Below, one piece after another: positions 39,353 to 50,401 of a stretch of 64,000 nt of DNA. The DNA is from Heliopora coerulea (lineage: Eukaryota; Cnidaria; Anthozoa; Scleralcyonacea; Helioporidae). Every line of letters begins with the position of its first letter. The stretch's first letter is position 1. The DNA lies in contig JASJOG010000245.1 in the NCBI GenBank assembly GCA_030142905.1, positions 395,839 through 459,838 of the forward strand, given 5' to 3'. The translations under genes and the position numbers were made by a program. The notes under the pieces are model-generated. The model made no database searches. It was not told the origin of the DNA and was given only the letters and a program-made list of their open reading frames with translations.

Positions 39353-40370
39353 ACATTGAATTAGAACAAGGATTAAGAGATATTTACTACGATCCTAAAA
39401 CTGGTTACCAATCTGCAGAAAGATTATATCAAAAAGCACTAGAAGATGGTTTAAATGTCAGTAGAAAACATGTAAAAGACTGGTTAAGATCACCAGATAT
39501 AAAACAATCATTAAAAAACATAAATTTAGGCAAACTAAAGTTAACTATCTTGGTGAGCAGATACAAATGGATCTCATTGACATGGGTTAATGTAAAAACA
39601 AAAAGAAAGATTATTACTGGATATTAACAGCTATTGAAATTCTTATTAGGTATGCATCCACCATTCCTGTTTACAGAAAAGACATTGATAATATGACAAA
39701 AAAGCAGTCACAGAACTATTGAGGCAATTAAGGACACATTTGGCGATTATCCTAAATTAGCCCAATTTGATGATGGAAAAGAGTTTTACAATGTTGGTGT
39801 AAAATCATTATTACAGAATCATGATATCAAATATTTCTCTACTAATAGCGATAAAAAGGCTGCTGTTGTAGAAAGATTTAACAGAACTCTTAAAACTGCC
39901 ATGTGGAAATACTTCTATAGTAAAGGAACATATAAATGGATAGATGTCGTAGGTGAGTTACTGTATAAGCACAGCACCACATTAATGAAACCAAAGGATG
40001 TTAACAAAAATGAAGACAATGTTTGGTCCACTCTATATGGTCATTTATATGCTGAGTCACCATTACCTAAATTTAAGGTAGGAGAAACTGTCCGAATATC
40101 AAAATATAAAAGCACTTTTACTAAAGGTTATGAAGCCAATTTCACTGAGGAACTGTTCAAAGTAGTCAAGGTTATATGTGGCGATCCAACTGTTTATGAA
40201 ATAGAGGATCTAGAAGGTGAACCAATTATTGGGAAATTCTACAAAGAGGAGTTGTCAGGTGTTGATAAAAAGGATGATGTCTATAAAGTTGAAAAGATAC
40301 TAAAAAGTAAAAGGTAAAAAGATGGTTCATTTCAAATGGTTAGATTATGATAGTAAACATAATAGTTGAT
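39353..40370 (+). pseudogene. int: Polinton-A DDE integrase with chromodomain, broken
   Basis: Homologue of 24679-25800. Pieces: ELEQGLRDIYYDPKTGYQS, a frameshifted zinc/core start, QFDDGKEFYNVGV (second Asp, about 39765), VERFNRTLKTAMWK (catalytic Glu, about 39870), VRISKYKSTFTKGYEANF, and a chromodomain start VYKVEKILKS, then a shift and WLDYDSKHNS. At least four frameshifts. The start codon is lost. Confidence 0.85.
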
Positions 40371-40392
40371 CCCTGAGAGTGATATACATATC

Positions 40393-41612
40393 ATGGCTGA
40401 AGAAGGATTTGATGATTTCGAAATGCAAGACTTGGGTAGAAATTACCCACAATATGACGATATGAATGATGAATATGACAACCTAGCACAAGAACATTTA
40501 AATTTATTGTGTGGGGGTGATGATAATGTTAAATTAGACGATGTCAAAAAAAGGATAAATTACATTGAATGTATCTGTGAAGACAAAAGATCTTATAATG
40601 AGTCATCATTTATGTACAGTGATGAAGGTGAAAAGGTGGAAGGAGTCAGTCAGCCCCAGAGATTGAATTCCCTGACACAACTGGACCGGAGAATGAGATT
40701 ATATCATCCATTGAAAAGTTCATCAGTGATAGCCTTAAGAAAAGATTCTGGTTCAATTCCAACAATGACAAGGTGATTGAGCTAAAACTGAATGTAAATA
40801 AAACTAATAACAATATCACATTCAAACCTCTAAACACCAGAAATTAAAGAGGTGCTGAAAAAATTGTTTTAAAAAGCGATTCCAATGGTGTACTTCAATA
40901 TAATGCTGCTGAAGGATCACAAAAAGGAGTTGATAAATGATATAATAGAGGAACTGTCAGAAAAATGTCTATTGTTGAAACCGAGTCCAATAAATTAGAA
41001 TGGGAAAACGAATTTGGTGCAATAGACCTAAAAGTCATTCCTGTTTTAACTCCAAAAGAAACAACAAAAGTACGTGGTGTCCTGTTTTCAAGTAAATCAA
41101 TAGATCCAAAATCTTGCATAGGACCTGATGGAATGTTACAAAAACTGACAGATCACATCTCAGAAACCATTGGATATACCAAAAGAGAACTAGATAAAAC
41201 AAGTGATCCTGAATTAAGGCAAGCATTGGAAGAACATATAAACGGATTAAATGAAGCCAGGGAATTGACATCACGATAAAAAACTTCTTGAAGAGACCAG
41301 ATATAAACAAGAGGAGGATATTACCAGATTGCAGCGATTCAAGAAGTGGGCTAAAGAAAACCTGGTCAGTATATCAGAGCTGGCAATCGTCATTGGTGCC
41401 AGAAAAGCATTAATAAAAGGTGCACGGGCTACTCGAAAGTTTGCTAAGGCTGTCTATAACCTGGGAAAGAAACTAGGAGCTTTATTAGCGCCAATATTGA
41501 ATGTCATGGGGTGCTAAAGGTCTTGTATGGCTTGCGAACAATCTATGGCTTCTAGCTACAGCCATCACATGGTTCATATACGATCAATACAAAGAATGGA
41601 GGAAGAGGAAAT
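40393..41612 (+). pseudogene. Polinton-A homologue of the membrane-active protein candidate
   Basis: Starts MAEEGFDDFEMQDL, like Polinton-B's MDNNGFDDIEM. The middle is different (KVIPVLTPKETTKVRGV, DHISETIGYTKREL). The conserved end resumes at 41330: LQRFKKWAKENLVS, GARKALIKGARATRKFAKA, then after a shift WGAKGLVWLANNLWLLATAITWFIYDQY. Multiple shifts. The C-terminal module is the most conserved part between the two elements. Confidence 0.7.
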
Positions 41613-41635
41613 AAAATGTACATTAATATATACCA

Positions 41636-42862
41636 ATGAATAGAACAGAGGAACAATTAACTCCGGGTTTCAAAAGAAGCCAAGCCAGCTCAATAATTGG
41701 GAATAGAACAAGACATGTTATCATGTTCAATCATGAAAAAGCTTCACCAGAGGAAACAACAACAGTCAACATCCCAAAACTAGAAAAAGATATTTGTTTA
41801 ATTCCAGGATAAATTTCGATTTAAAAGTAAGTAACACAAAATCATATTTCCTAAACAATCTCTCAAAACCTCTGAAAAAAGAAATTGCTAATCACCATTT
41901 CAACAAAAACAGTATATGATAATAATAATGAAAGTTTATATCATGTCTGCAAAGACCTTTATAAATCAAATTCACAAAGAGATAATGTAGTTGAATATGG
42001 CATAGGATCTGAAAACCTCAGAAAGCTTATCAGCAAAGATGACTCAGGTGCAACCAGTGGTAATGAAACAAAAGTGTCAGAGAAGCTATTATTCGATATA
42101 TATGGGACAAAGCAAAAAATCTGTTTAGACGAGATCATCAGAGACCATGGTTTATACACACCATTTGATATGAAAATGAATTTTCTTTATTCAATCAAAT
42201 TACCTGAATCAAAAGATGTATTGGTAGCTCAAAGTAGTGAAACATGTGGAAAATATACCCTTGAAAACTTAAAATTAGAATACAAAACTATCAAAATCCA
42301 ATCAATTGCTAATGAAATTTCAAGTCTGTATTCCGTAGGATGATCATTGAGATATGATCATATTGCTCATCATACACGTGAAGAATGGTCTGCATCATCT
42401 ACCATACAGAACTTTTCCATCAATGTAACAAATGTGTCTTTAAAAGCTATTGTCCTATTGTTCACTAAACAAACGATTGCAGATAGCGAGGAATTCATAT
42501 ATCCAAACATTACCAAAGCAAGTGTAACAATTGATTCAGTTCCAAATCAGATATACTCTCAAGGATTAAAAAAGTCATGGTTCTACAAAGAAGCACAACG
42601 ATTTTTCGGATAAAAAAATTAATCGGACCAATATATGACACCTCAGAAGTTCTATAAAGATAAATTTGCCCTGATTTTTTATCTTAGAACTTGAGAAGAT
42701 GTAAACAAGACAGGACATGGTAGAAATTTAGAAAACAGTAATAACGATGTATCTTTGAAAATGAAAAAGTCTGCACACAGATACTATATATTGTGATCTG
42801 TACTTGGTATGTGATGGTCTTGTCAGTTTTATGAATAATAATGTACTGGACATTCAGAATTA
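41636..42862 (+). pseudogene. Polinton-A major capsid candidate, broken
   Basis: Homologue of 27331-28552. ATATATACCAATG start context, then NRTEEQLTPGFKRSQ; stops near 41810; an open piece at 41885-42343 (KLISKDDSGATSG, DHGLYTPF, YTLENLKLEYKTI) and another at 42347-42613 (LKAIVLLFTKQ, DSEEFIYPN, DSVPNQIYSQGL). Further remnants run to about 42862. The stop between the halves falls at nearly the same place as the shift in Polinton-B. Confidence 0.68.
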
Positions 42863-42883
42863 ATGTAATAATGTATTATATAG

Positions 42884-43487
42884 ATGGATACACCTTTCAA
42901 CATTATTTGTGGCATGACAAACTGTGGGAAAACCTACTATCTTTTAAATATGATTGAAAAACATTATACGAAACACTTTGATTATATAATTTTAATTTTT
43001 TCAACATTCACGTGGAATAAAACCTACCAAGAATGGAAATATATAAATGATCCTGATTTTATTGCTATAGAATGTGATCAAGATAAAGTCGACAGAATAT
43101 TACACTTTGTTCAGGAAATCTAGAAAGGCACTAATAGTTTAATAGTTCTAGATGATTGCGCTAGTAGTCAGGATGTCAAAAACAGAACCAGTGAGTTGGT
43201 CAAATTGGCTTTCTCTGCTGGACATTTTGGTCTTTCAACATTAGTCATCACACAACAATTAAACAGTATATCTAAACCTTATAGAGAAAATGTCGTTAAA
43301 GTAATTTCTTTTTACAATCCAGATGAAGATGATATATGAATGTTATTTTCCTCAGGTACCTAGGGCATAGTCCCAAAAACGGAAGATCTGGAATTATTGA
43401 AAAACTGAAAAATAGTAAATATGCAACACTGGAAATCAATTTACCCTGTCTGTTTGATTATAAAATAAAATATGTTATAATATTTAG
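42884..43487 (+). pseudogene. Polinton-A packaging ATPase, broken but longer than the Polinton-B copy
   Basis: Start ATTATATAGATGG. Walker A CGMTNCGKT, then a TAG near 43122, Walker B SLIVLDDCAS, FSAGHFGLSTLVITQQ; a shift near 43345; ending YATLEINLPCLFDYKI. Between NPDEDD and YATLEINL it has a segment of about 25-30 codons missing in Polinton-B. Confidence 0.85.
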
Positions 43488-43489
43488 AA

Positions 43490-44002
43490 TGCTGCGATGC
43501 AAGAAGGAAAAACCTGAAACTATTGATGAGGTTATTGAAAAAATGGATACTTCAGGAGAAGAATTCCAAAGTTTGTTAAGTGATGCTGAGGAAAAAACTG
43601 AATAGGTTGAACCACAAAGACTGATGAAGACGCATTGGATAAAGAGAAATATCCTAATGAAGCTAGCAAAAGATGGAGACTTGGACAAATCTGTGGCTTA
43701 CATAAAAAAGGCTAGTCAACAGGCAATCAACAAGCTTTACACAGAATATGAATGCAAAAGAATGCAGAAAGCTAACGAGTTCTTGACTGATCTTGTAATA
43801 AGTAGGTGGTCTAGATGCTATTGAGTCTCCTGAAGAATTGTCAAATGAATTGAAGGAGGATGAACTGTTGAAAAGGGATGTATACTCTTTGGTGGAGAAA
43901 GTAAGTCCATACATCCCATTACTAGGGATTCTATCAGGTGGAATAACAACAGCAACACATATCTATGGGTACAAAACAAAGCAGCAGGGTGAAACTAATT
44001 AA
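43490..44002 (+). pseudogene. Polinton-A helical protein, broken
   Basis: Homologue of 29101-29607: MKLAKDGDLDKSVAYIKKAS, YTEYECKRMQKANEFLTDL, then a shift and LLKRDVYSLVEKVSPYIPL-type remnants to 44002. It ends against the right TIR. Confidence 0.65.
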
Positions 44003-44136
44003 TTGAAAACCAACATGGGGGTAAGAGCACATTTTTACAACTACAAAGAATTTAATTAAACTTATAAAGTGAATGAAAACTTCTTGGGCCGTAAGTAGAT
44101 TTGAAAGTAGGTGAAAAAACTATGTTCTATACTACT
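43995..44136 (-). repeat. Polinton-A right terminal inverted repeat
   Basis: Reverse complement matches 4239-4410; ends TCTATACTACT. Overlaps the last codons of the neighbouring pseudogene. Confidence 0.85.
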
Positions 44137-44142
44137 TCAGCT

Positions 44143-45330
44143 GAATATCCATACATTATTGTTCTTCTTCTCCCTTTTTCACAAGCCTTGTTAATCATTG
44201 AATCCGTTTACCCCAAGTAGCGTAATCAATATCTTATTTAGGTAACAAAGTATCTAATCCAGCTTCAAAAATATTTACTAATCACCCTATTAAGATATTT
44301 CTCTTTTTTTTTCATAAAACGACTTCATAGTTTTTAACAAGCTAACAACAAATGAAATAGAAATTGTACTCAAATATTTATTTCAACATTACAAGGCAAT
44401 AAAATACTCAACTTATTTTCTTTACTTAGAAAAATTGGATGTTTCACAGTTCAAACACCTAATATAAATTTTAACATAAGTATAACCAGTTGACATAAAG
44501 TAATATACAAACTTCCTAGAACCAAGTCAGAATAAACACAATTATACAAAACAGTAAACTTAAATGTATTATCAGCCACTTCGATTGATAGAATATTGTC
44601 CCAATCCTTTGATCCAACTACAATTTTAAGAAGAAGAAGAAATAGCAGCAGCAGCAACAGTCTGTGCATCTTTCAACAGAAATGCTAAATTTCAAACTTT
44701 GTAGGGTTGGAACATAACTCAAATGGTGGAAGATGTTGCAAAAGTTTGTTAAGTGCTTCACCAATCTTCTGTGCTCATTTCTTTACTCCTCACCCACCGC
44801 ACAAAGCTAGGTGCAAGGGCCAAGGTCCGAGCAGGCAATGGCACTAATGTTGACATGTGTGGAGTCCTTTTACACGCATTGTGACTAGGGAGAACATTTT
44901 TCAAAGTTTTTTAATAATTTATGTCGGTATATATATATATAAATAGGTATATATTCATGGATTCTGGTCACTCAAGTATGTCGTGTGCAAGCTCGGGGAC
45001 TGTTATGTTGTTGACCAAACATTACTTAGGTTACTTAGATCCATATTCAAGCAAATCAATTTGGTCTCGTTCTTTTTTCCCTTGTGTGGATCTCTGGCAA
45101 GTTGTTTACATCATTTGAACACTGAAGCCAGTAAATGACTTATGACCAGCAATAGAAATGCCTTTCTTGGTGCCTGTGGCTGGTTTTGCTTTTGAGGGCC
45201 ACCTCAATAACTGGACAATTTATGACTTGACAGAGCAGTTCTCAAAGTTAGCTCCTTGGAACATACATTTGTCTTGGTTCTTTCTGGTTTATATGAACAA
45301 AACAAGTAAAGGAACTCGCTCGCTGTCAGG
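44143..45330. other. Flanking DNA, no gene seen
   Basis: Right flank of Polinton-A. AT-rich; short open frames only. No repeat ends recognised. Confidence 0.4.
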
Positions 45331-45880
45331 ACATTTGCCAAGTGACTAAGTTAATTAAAACGACGTTCCTCGCTGAAGTTGAATAGATGTCGATGTTTAT
45401 AAATCTTGGGACTTTTCACGTTTTGGTAACCACTTACCTGACCTACACAATCACAGGTACGTCTGAATCGAGTAGCTTTGAAATACAAGTTCTGCGAGCA
45501 GAATTGTTTTGAGCAGCTTTCAAAAGTAGCTTCCCGACTTCGTTTTTCCCTAAGGGAGACTTCTTATACCAAATATTATCGCCTGGATTTTGTTGGTGTT
45601 TATTGGTAAAGTAGAATGAAGATTCTGGTTCATTCATCCCTGTAGGACGATTACTTTTGAACATTTTGCAGTATTTAACCAGACAGCATTCATGGTCAAT
45701 TGTTTGAGAAGTGGGATAGCACAATCATTGTCCAGAAGAATTTTCCAGACCATGACAGTCTTTGGATGCTTTCTCTGCTTTCCACACAAAGGTGTTTCAT
45801 TGCGTCAATCAGGATTTTTTCCCTATGAAATGTCACCCCACTGAAGAAGTCAGGATGTATTTTTGCCTCGAAATGCAAGG
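45330..45880 (-). pseudogene. Crypton-like tyrosine recombinase, C-terminal fragment
   Basis: Minus-strand reading gives WYKKSPLGKNEVGKLLLKAA, NSARRTCISKLLDSDVP and, in another frame after a stop, QVSGYQNVKSPKIY. This matches the end of Crypton/DUF3504-type tyrosine recombinases: the Arg of HSARRT-type box is present, and the GHxN box has Tyr for His. An upstream part (GMNEPESSFYFTNKHQQNP) belongs to the same family. Stops and shifts; the N-terminal half is not visible. Confidence 0.65.
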
Positions 45881-46967
45881 TAAACAGCCAACAGGTAACT
45901 CACTGCAAAGCTACTTGTTTTTGGTCACCAAATTATCCTTCGGCAAAACAGTTGTCTGCTTCAGTCTTTCTCACTTCGAGAGTGATTTGTGCATGATGAC
46001 CTTTACCGTATTGGACCAGTAATACTTTCATCAGGATTTTAAAACCACTCAAGAAAGTTTAAAGTTGTCTTCGTGTAAATTTACAGTCGAATGCTTAGTT
46101 AAAAATACGCAAGAGTTGCAGGTTTTTATGCCATTTTTCTTTTTTATTGATGTTTTACCGTGGAAAAAGTACATATTTTACTTGCCTTGTCTCATTCTTC
46201 TTTTGACAAAACTTGCACAAGGTCTGCTTGTATTTTGTTTTATGTTTTGTATTTTCCCATTTTTGGTCAGCGATAAAAATGGAGAACTCCTTCATGTTTT
46301 CTTTGTTTAATTCGTTGGTTTTGTAATTCGTTTCATCTTTGTCAACAAAGTGTTGTACCTCTGGATGAATATTTAGGATAAATCTTCTTCATAGCACTTC
46401 TAATAGACATTTTTAACTAACTTTGAGATAATATAGAATTTATCAGTTTTTTTTAAGACCAAAATATCAAAAAAAATTTCACTTATGAGCTGTCCGTGAT
46501 GATGATATCCAACCGGTAACCTTTGAGAATGATCCAATTTTAAGACCGAAAGCCTGGCTATCTAATAAAAAATCTTTTTTTAAAGCAAAATCAGTGAAAA
46601 GTTTGATTGGAAAATGACTTGAAATATCTCAAGATTGCAATTAATGCAAGGTCTTGTCATTTATTAAACCGTTAAAGTTATTCTCACCAAATGTTTTGTT
46701 TTAATAAAACAGAATAGAAATTTTAAATGTAAATATGACGACAAGCAGTTTAAATGTAAAATAATTTCCAGTTTAGGTTGTTAATATTTGTAGCCAAATA
46801 TTGTGATTTCTTTATTGTATTACCACTTCCACTTATAGTAAGGACGATTTGTCTTTTTGACAATTTTGGAAAATCATCAATGTTACTTGGATTCTCAAGA
46901 GATGAATTGGAAGGGTGGGCGATGGATTGTTGCACACACGTATTACTAGTTAAAGTTTAATCTCACC
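45881..46967. other. Flanking DNA, no gene seen
   Basis: Possible weak continuation of the Crypton-like frame to about 46020; otherwise only short open frames. No repeat structure read. Confidence 0.35.
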
Positions 46968-47558
46968 ATGATGAATTTAGATGCAAGGGTGTGCACTTCT
47001 AGTTTAAGCGAGTCTGGAACAAGTTCAAGTGACAGTGATGGTTCTGATGTTGCCCAGCTGGTAATGATGGGTTTAAAACCTTACCAGTTTGAGCTGGTTA
47101 TTAGTAAAAATGATGGATAGTCAGAGAGTGACAGTGACGGTGAGGATAAAACGGATAAAACCCGGCTAGATGATTTAAACTGGTAAGACAGTGTTTGTGT
47201 GCAAATTTGTCTTGAGTGAGTTCTGAGTTCCGGTTAATTGCAGAAATAGTTGAACTTATACCAAATTAAACTTTTTTGATAAGGTGTAATTGTGGCCATT
47301 GTCAGATTATGGATCGAATCGAGGAATGTGTTTGCTGTCATGAAATACCAGAAGTCATCAAAAACATAGAAGTTTTTGAAGTTGATAATCCAGTCTTTGA
47401 AGCAGTGGGTTTGAACCACAGGGTATTACAAGTTGTATGGTGGCATGGCCACAGAGGGTCCAGAATGCAAAAGAAATGGGCATGTGGCTTATAGGCAGTT
47501 GGGGTACTTTAGGAAAGGAAATCAGGGTTCCTCTACCCTCGTGTGCCGTGAGCTGTAT
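46968..47558 (+). pseudogene. P2X7 intracellular-domain-like zinc protein, two exons, broken
   Basis: Exon 1 (46968-47182) starts MMNLDARVCTSS, is rich in S, D and E, has MGLKPYQFELV, one TAG, and ends DDLNW at GTAAGA. Exon 2 (from about 47284) gives CNCGHCQIM, then ECVCCHEIPEVI, NPVFEAVGLNHRVLQVVW. After a frame change come GKEIRVPLPSCAVSCIR up to 47558. The cysteine pattern and the following L-VLQ and PSCAV strings match the domain first known from the C-terminus of P2X7 receptors, which is widespread as stand-alone proteins in invertebrates and fish. The gene ends inside a hairpin (next feature). Confidence 0.62.
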
Positions 47559-47583
47559 TAGGATACAGCTCACAGCACACGAG
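47538..47583. repeat. 46-bp hairpin (inverted duplication of an exon end)
   Basis: Arms CTCGTGTGC-C-GTGAGCTGTAT and its complement with one mismatch, around a 4-base loop TAGG. The left arm is the last coding stretch of the P2X7-like exon (PSCAVSCI). Confidence 0.88.
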
Positions 47584-47829
47584 CTGGTTTCATTATGCAA
47601 ATGAATGTTTGATGGCAGTTAAATGTATGTATGACACCTTTGTGAAAACAACCTACAATTATAGTCTTTATTTACAAACCAGTCATCCAATCAATTTTCT
47701 TGGAAGTGGTCAGAACTTAAAATTATATAATTTATTACTTTCTCATTTGGTAATTGGAAATATACAAAACAGATCTATGTTTTTAAGCTAAACTATTAAG
47801 ACATTCTTGACCAATGTTTCTCAATTACA

Positions 47830-48680
47830 GACTGTTTGCGTGGTTTGGGCTTTCTGGCAATATTTTGTGGCATGCCTTGACTACATCTTCAAGCATCACA
47901 GACAAATATTTGTAGGACTTTTCCTCCTTTACTGGTTTACAAATCCAATTCTTGTTTCTGTTTAGTTTTTCAACTTTGAAATGTTGTCAGTTCTTATTTG
48001 CACCTGACTTAACAACAGCTTGTTTTCGGTTACAATTATGGTTGTGGTCCAAGGCTGCTAGTAGTGTTATTGTCACCATACCCTTGTAGCTGAAATGCTT
48101 TCGCTTTGGAAGGTACTTCAGCATCATTGAATGAAAAACTTCCAGTGCTCCTGTATGAGGAAATTCTGTGAGTTTCTCAACATCTTTGAGCAGCTTTTTG
48201 TCTGTGACAACTTCCAAGGCAACATGAGCAGAGGAGCCAGATTTTAGCATTAATACTTGTTTTCTTTCTTTTCTGGTTAGCTTGTGATGTACACATTGGG
48301 TGAAATGTTTGAAATGACTCCAGCTGTGCTTGTTTTGCAGCATGATTTACTACAGATACCCATTTCTCCTTTAAAACTTCTGGATCTCCCTTACATGTTC
48401 CTACACTTCACCAAAGGTGATTGGATACTGACTGAATGTATGGATTTAATTCTTCATTGCATTTCTTCTTTGCTTTTTTAGTCAATTTTTTTGTAAGATT
48501 TTGATAAATGCCACACATCATACTGATGTATAATATGGGGATACTCAGGTCTGCAAACAAATGAATGTTATGAAGCCAAACATTTTTTATTTCGCCACTT
48601 GGTAAACAATGGTAAGTTACATTCCCTCCTCTTGTTTTCCTCCAGCCATTAGCACAGTTTGGTACCATGCAATGAGGCAT
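47830..48680 (-). pseudogene. THAP-type zinc finger protein with a conserved transposon-like body, broken
   Basis: The N-terminal MPHCMVPNCANGWRKT and NVTYHCLPS are a C2CH THAP start (48680-48590). After gaps the body reads CKGDPEVLKEKWVSVVNHA, then KSGSSAHVALEVVTDKKLLKDV, FPHTGALEVFHSMMLKYLPKR and HFSYKGMVTITLLAALDHNHN. This body is familiar from many invertebrate and fish proteins with THAP fingers that seem transposon-derived; I recall Kolobok-like elements but am not sure of it. Several frameshifts. It converges with the P2X7-like gene. Confidence 0.5.
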
Positions 48681-48905
48681 TTTATGAACAATTTCTTTGA
48701 GATTTTAATCTTGGAACAAGTGATAAAAATTAAATTATTTTATTACTCAACCTTTAAACTTCTATGTACTAATTTACAGGAAAAGCATAATCAAATGTTA
48801 CCGATCTCACCCGAGTTGACGTTCATTTATCTCAGTGTTCTTTCCCGGCCCAGAAGCATTTTTTCGCTTAAAAAGCCAATAGGAAAGCATTCTTACAATG
48901 ATTGA

Positions 48906-49265
48906 ATACCTGTGGAATAAACATCTGAAATACATGTCTTTGCGCAACAAGAAATTCAAGTTTCTAAATCTAATTTGCTGATTTAATCAACATTTCAACA
49001 TCAACTAACACATCCGACATATGTTTTTCCTGAGCACTGATCAGATCGAAGCACTCCAGTGATGTCACAACAAGAAAAGGCCAAGATGACAGCCTTCTAT
49101 TTGTCATTTTTTGACCTGTTCAACAGAGATTATCTTGCTAACAAAAACGAGTTGAGCCGTGAAACTTCACAGCGAAACTGCTGATAGTAAGCCTTTCATG
49201 TGAAGTCAAATTCGTTATTGGCTGGACTTCCCCTTTAATACAATCATGTCGACATTTGCTAAACC
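48906..49265. other. No gene seen
   Basis: AT-rich flanking DNA without recognisable domain or repeat. Confidence 0.35.
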
Positions 49266-49740
49266 CAGTGTTACCAGAAGAATCTAAAACATATTTTAAA
49301 GTAAACAGTCAAAATCATTGATTGGAGAATTTCCATGAGAATACTTGTTAGCCAAGCCATAATTACCTTTACAACAACATTTTCTTTTAAAATAAAATTA
49401 ATGTTGAGTCTCCTTTGGAAAAAAAATCCATGTTCGTCAACCAATGCAATCACTTAAAGTGAATAAAAAAAAATAGGTGAATCACAATCCAATATAAACC
49501 TTTCATAAACTCTGATGCAAACAATGTTAAAAGCTTCTCTGTAATGATCTGTGTTTTCAAGGTCAACACTCGCAAACAACAACCTTTTGACTCTGTGCAT
49601 TTTGCACTTGTGCAGTACATATCCATAATATTTTCCAACTGATACTTCACAACACCAACATTGCACTTTGTATGAATGACAACTTGTTCCTTTGACATGT
49701 AAATTTTGCCTAGGAAATTTACGTCAAACTTAGTATCCAA
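49266..49740 (-). other. Weak cysteine-containing ORF, unassigned
   Basis: Minus-strand frame MDTKFDVNFLGKIY, then QVVIHTKCNVGVVKYQLENI and YCTSAKCTESKGC. Four cysteines with C-x4-C spacing. Could be an upstream exon of the THAP-type gene or non-coding; not resolved. Confidence 0.25.
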
Positions 49741-50201
49741 ATAACTGATAGACTGTTAGATGGTTGAATGTTCCCTCCTCTTTGTTTACATTACCGCACT
49801 CAATTGAGTTTCAACACTAAAACATGCTGACACCAACTGATACTACCTGACCCCACATTATGCTTATTTTTCACTCTAATGCTCATGCATGCTCAAAAAT
49901 TTTAAATAGATAGACTAGAACAAGATTTTTATTGAGTTCTTGAACAAAAGTACAAAACCCCTGTTACCGACGTGTAACAAGAAATGAAAAGATTTATTTA
50001 CAAAAGAGAAAAGAAACCAAAGAGTTAAGATAACTAAAAATGTTCAAAGCTTATCGATCTTTTTGACACTTTTGAAGCTTGTGACTCTAACAACCCAACA
50101 ATGAAAAAAGATAAAAGGTTCCACCAGTAAAGTGTCCCAACCACAACTGTTAACTTCTTGTGTTACACTGAGACTTGAATACAGGTAACGATCTTGAGCA
50201 C

Positions 50202-50352
50202 TGTGATGAATTTATTTCTTCACTTCGTCAAACATCTTCACTGTTACAAACTACTTTTTTCCCCCACCTTGTTTGAGGTCACACCCCATTACTAATTAGT
50301 TCAACGGAAATGCAAACAAAATGTCAACTTGTCACTTAAATATATCATCACA
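50202..50352 (-). repeat. Gypsy-2 3' LTR
   Basis: 151 bp. Shared blocks with 59233-59391 include TTCTTCACTTCGTCAAAC and CAACGGAAATGCAAACAAAA; it has a 12-bp insertion (TTGTTTGAGGTCA region) and lacks about 20 bp present in the other. Confidence 0.88.
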
Positions 50353-50401
50353 TATCCCCCTTTTTCTCCAAGGACAAAACTTCCGTTTTGTTCTCAACAT
50401 T

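Larger units (their letters stand above)
4233..44142. mobile_element. Polinton-A: old Maverick/Polinton element, split by later insertions
   Basis: The element is 4239-44136. Both ends start AGTAGTATAGA when read inward and continue as an inverted repeat (4239-4410 and 43995-44136). Flanking hexamers are TAAGTT (4233-4238) and TCAGCT (44137-44142), four of six matching, consistent with an old 6-bp target duplication. It contains remnants of PolB, a DDE integrase with chromodomain, packaging ATPase and capsid-type genes. Removing the Harbinger (5299-9142), the MITE at 37530-38029 and Gypsy-1 with its cargo (12723-33160 plus one TSD) leaves about 15 kb, close to the size of the related Polinton-B. 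All large genes carry stops or frameshifts. Confidence 0.88.

Noticed and set aside
33092..44136. Treating the right-hand gene block as an independent third Polinton
   Set aside because: The coiled-coil gene continues in frame from 33161 to 12717 and the TIR partner of the right end is at 4239, so it is the right half of Polinton-A.
47234..47600. Minus-strand ORFs across the P2X7-like exon
   Set aside because: Antisense; the apparent CAVSC motif in one of them is created by the inverted hairpin arm.
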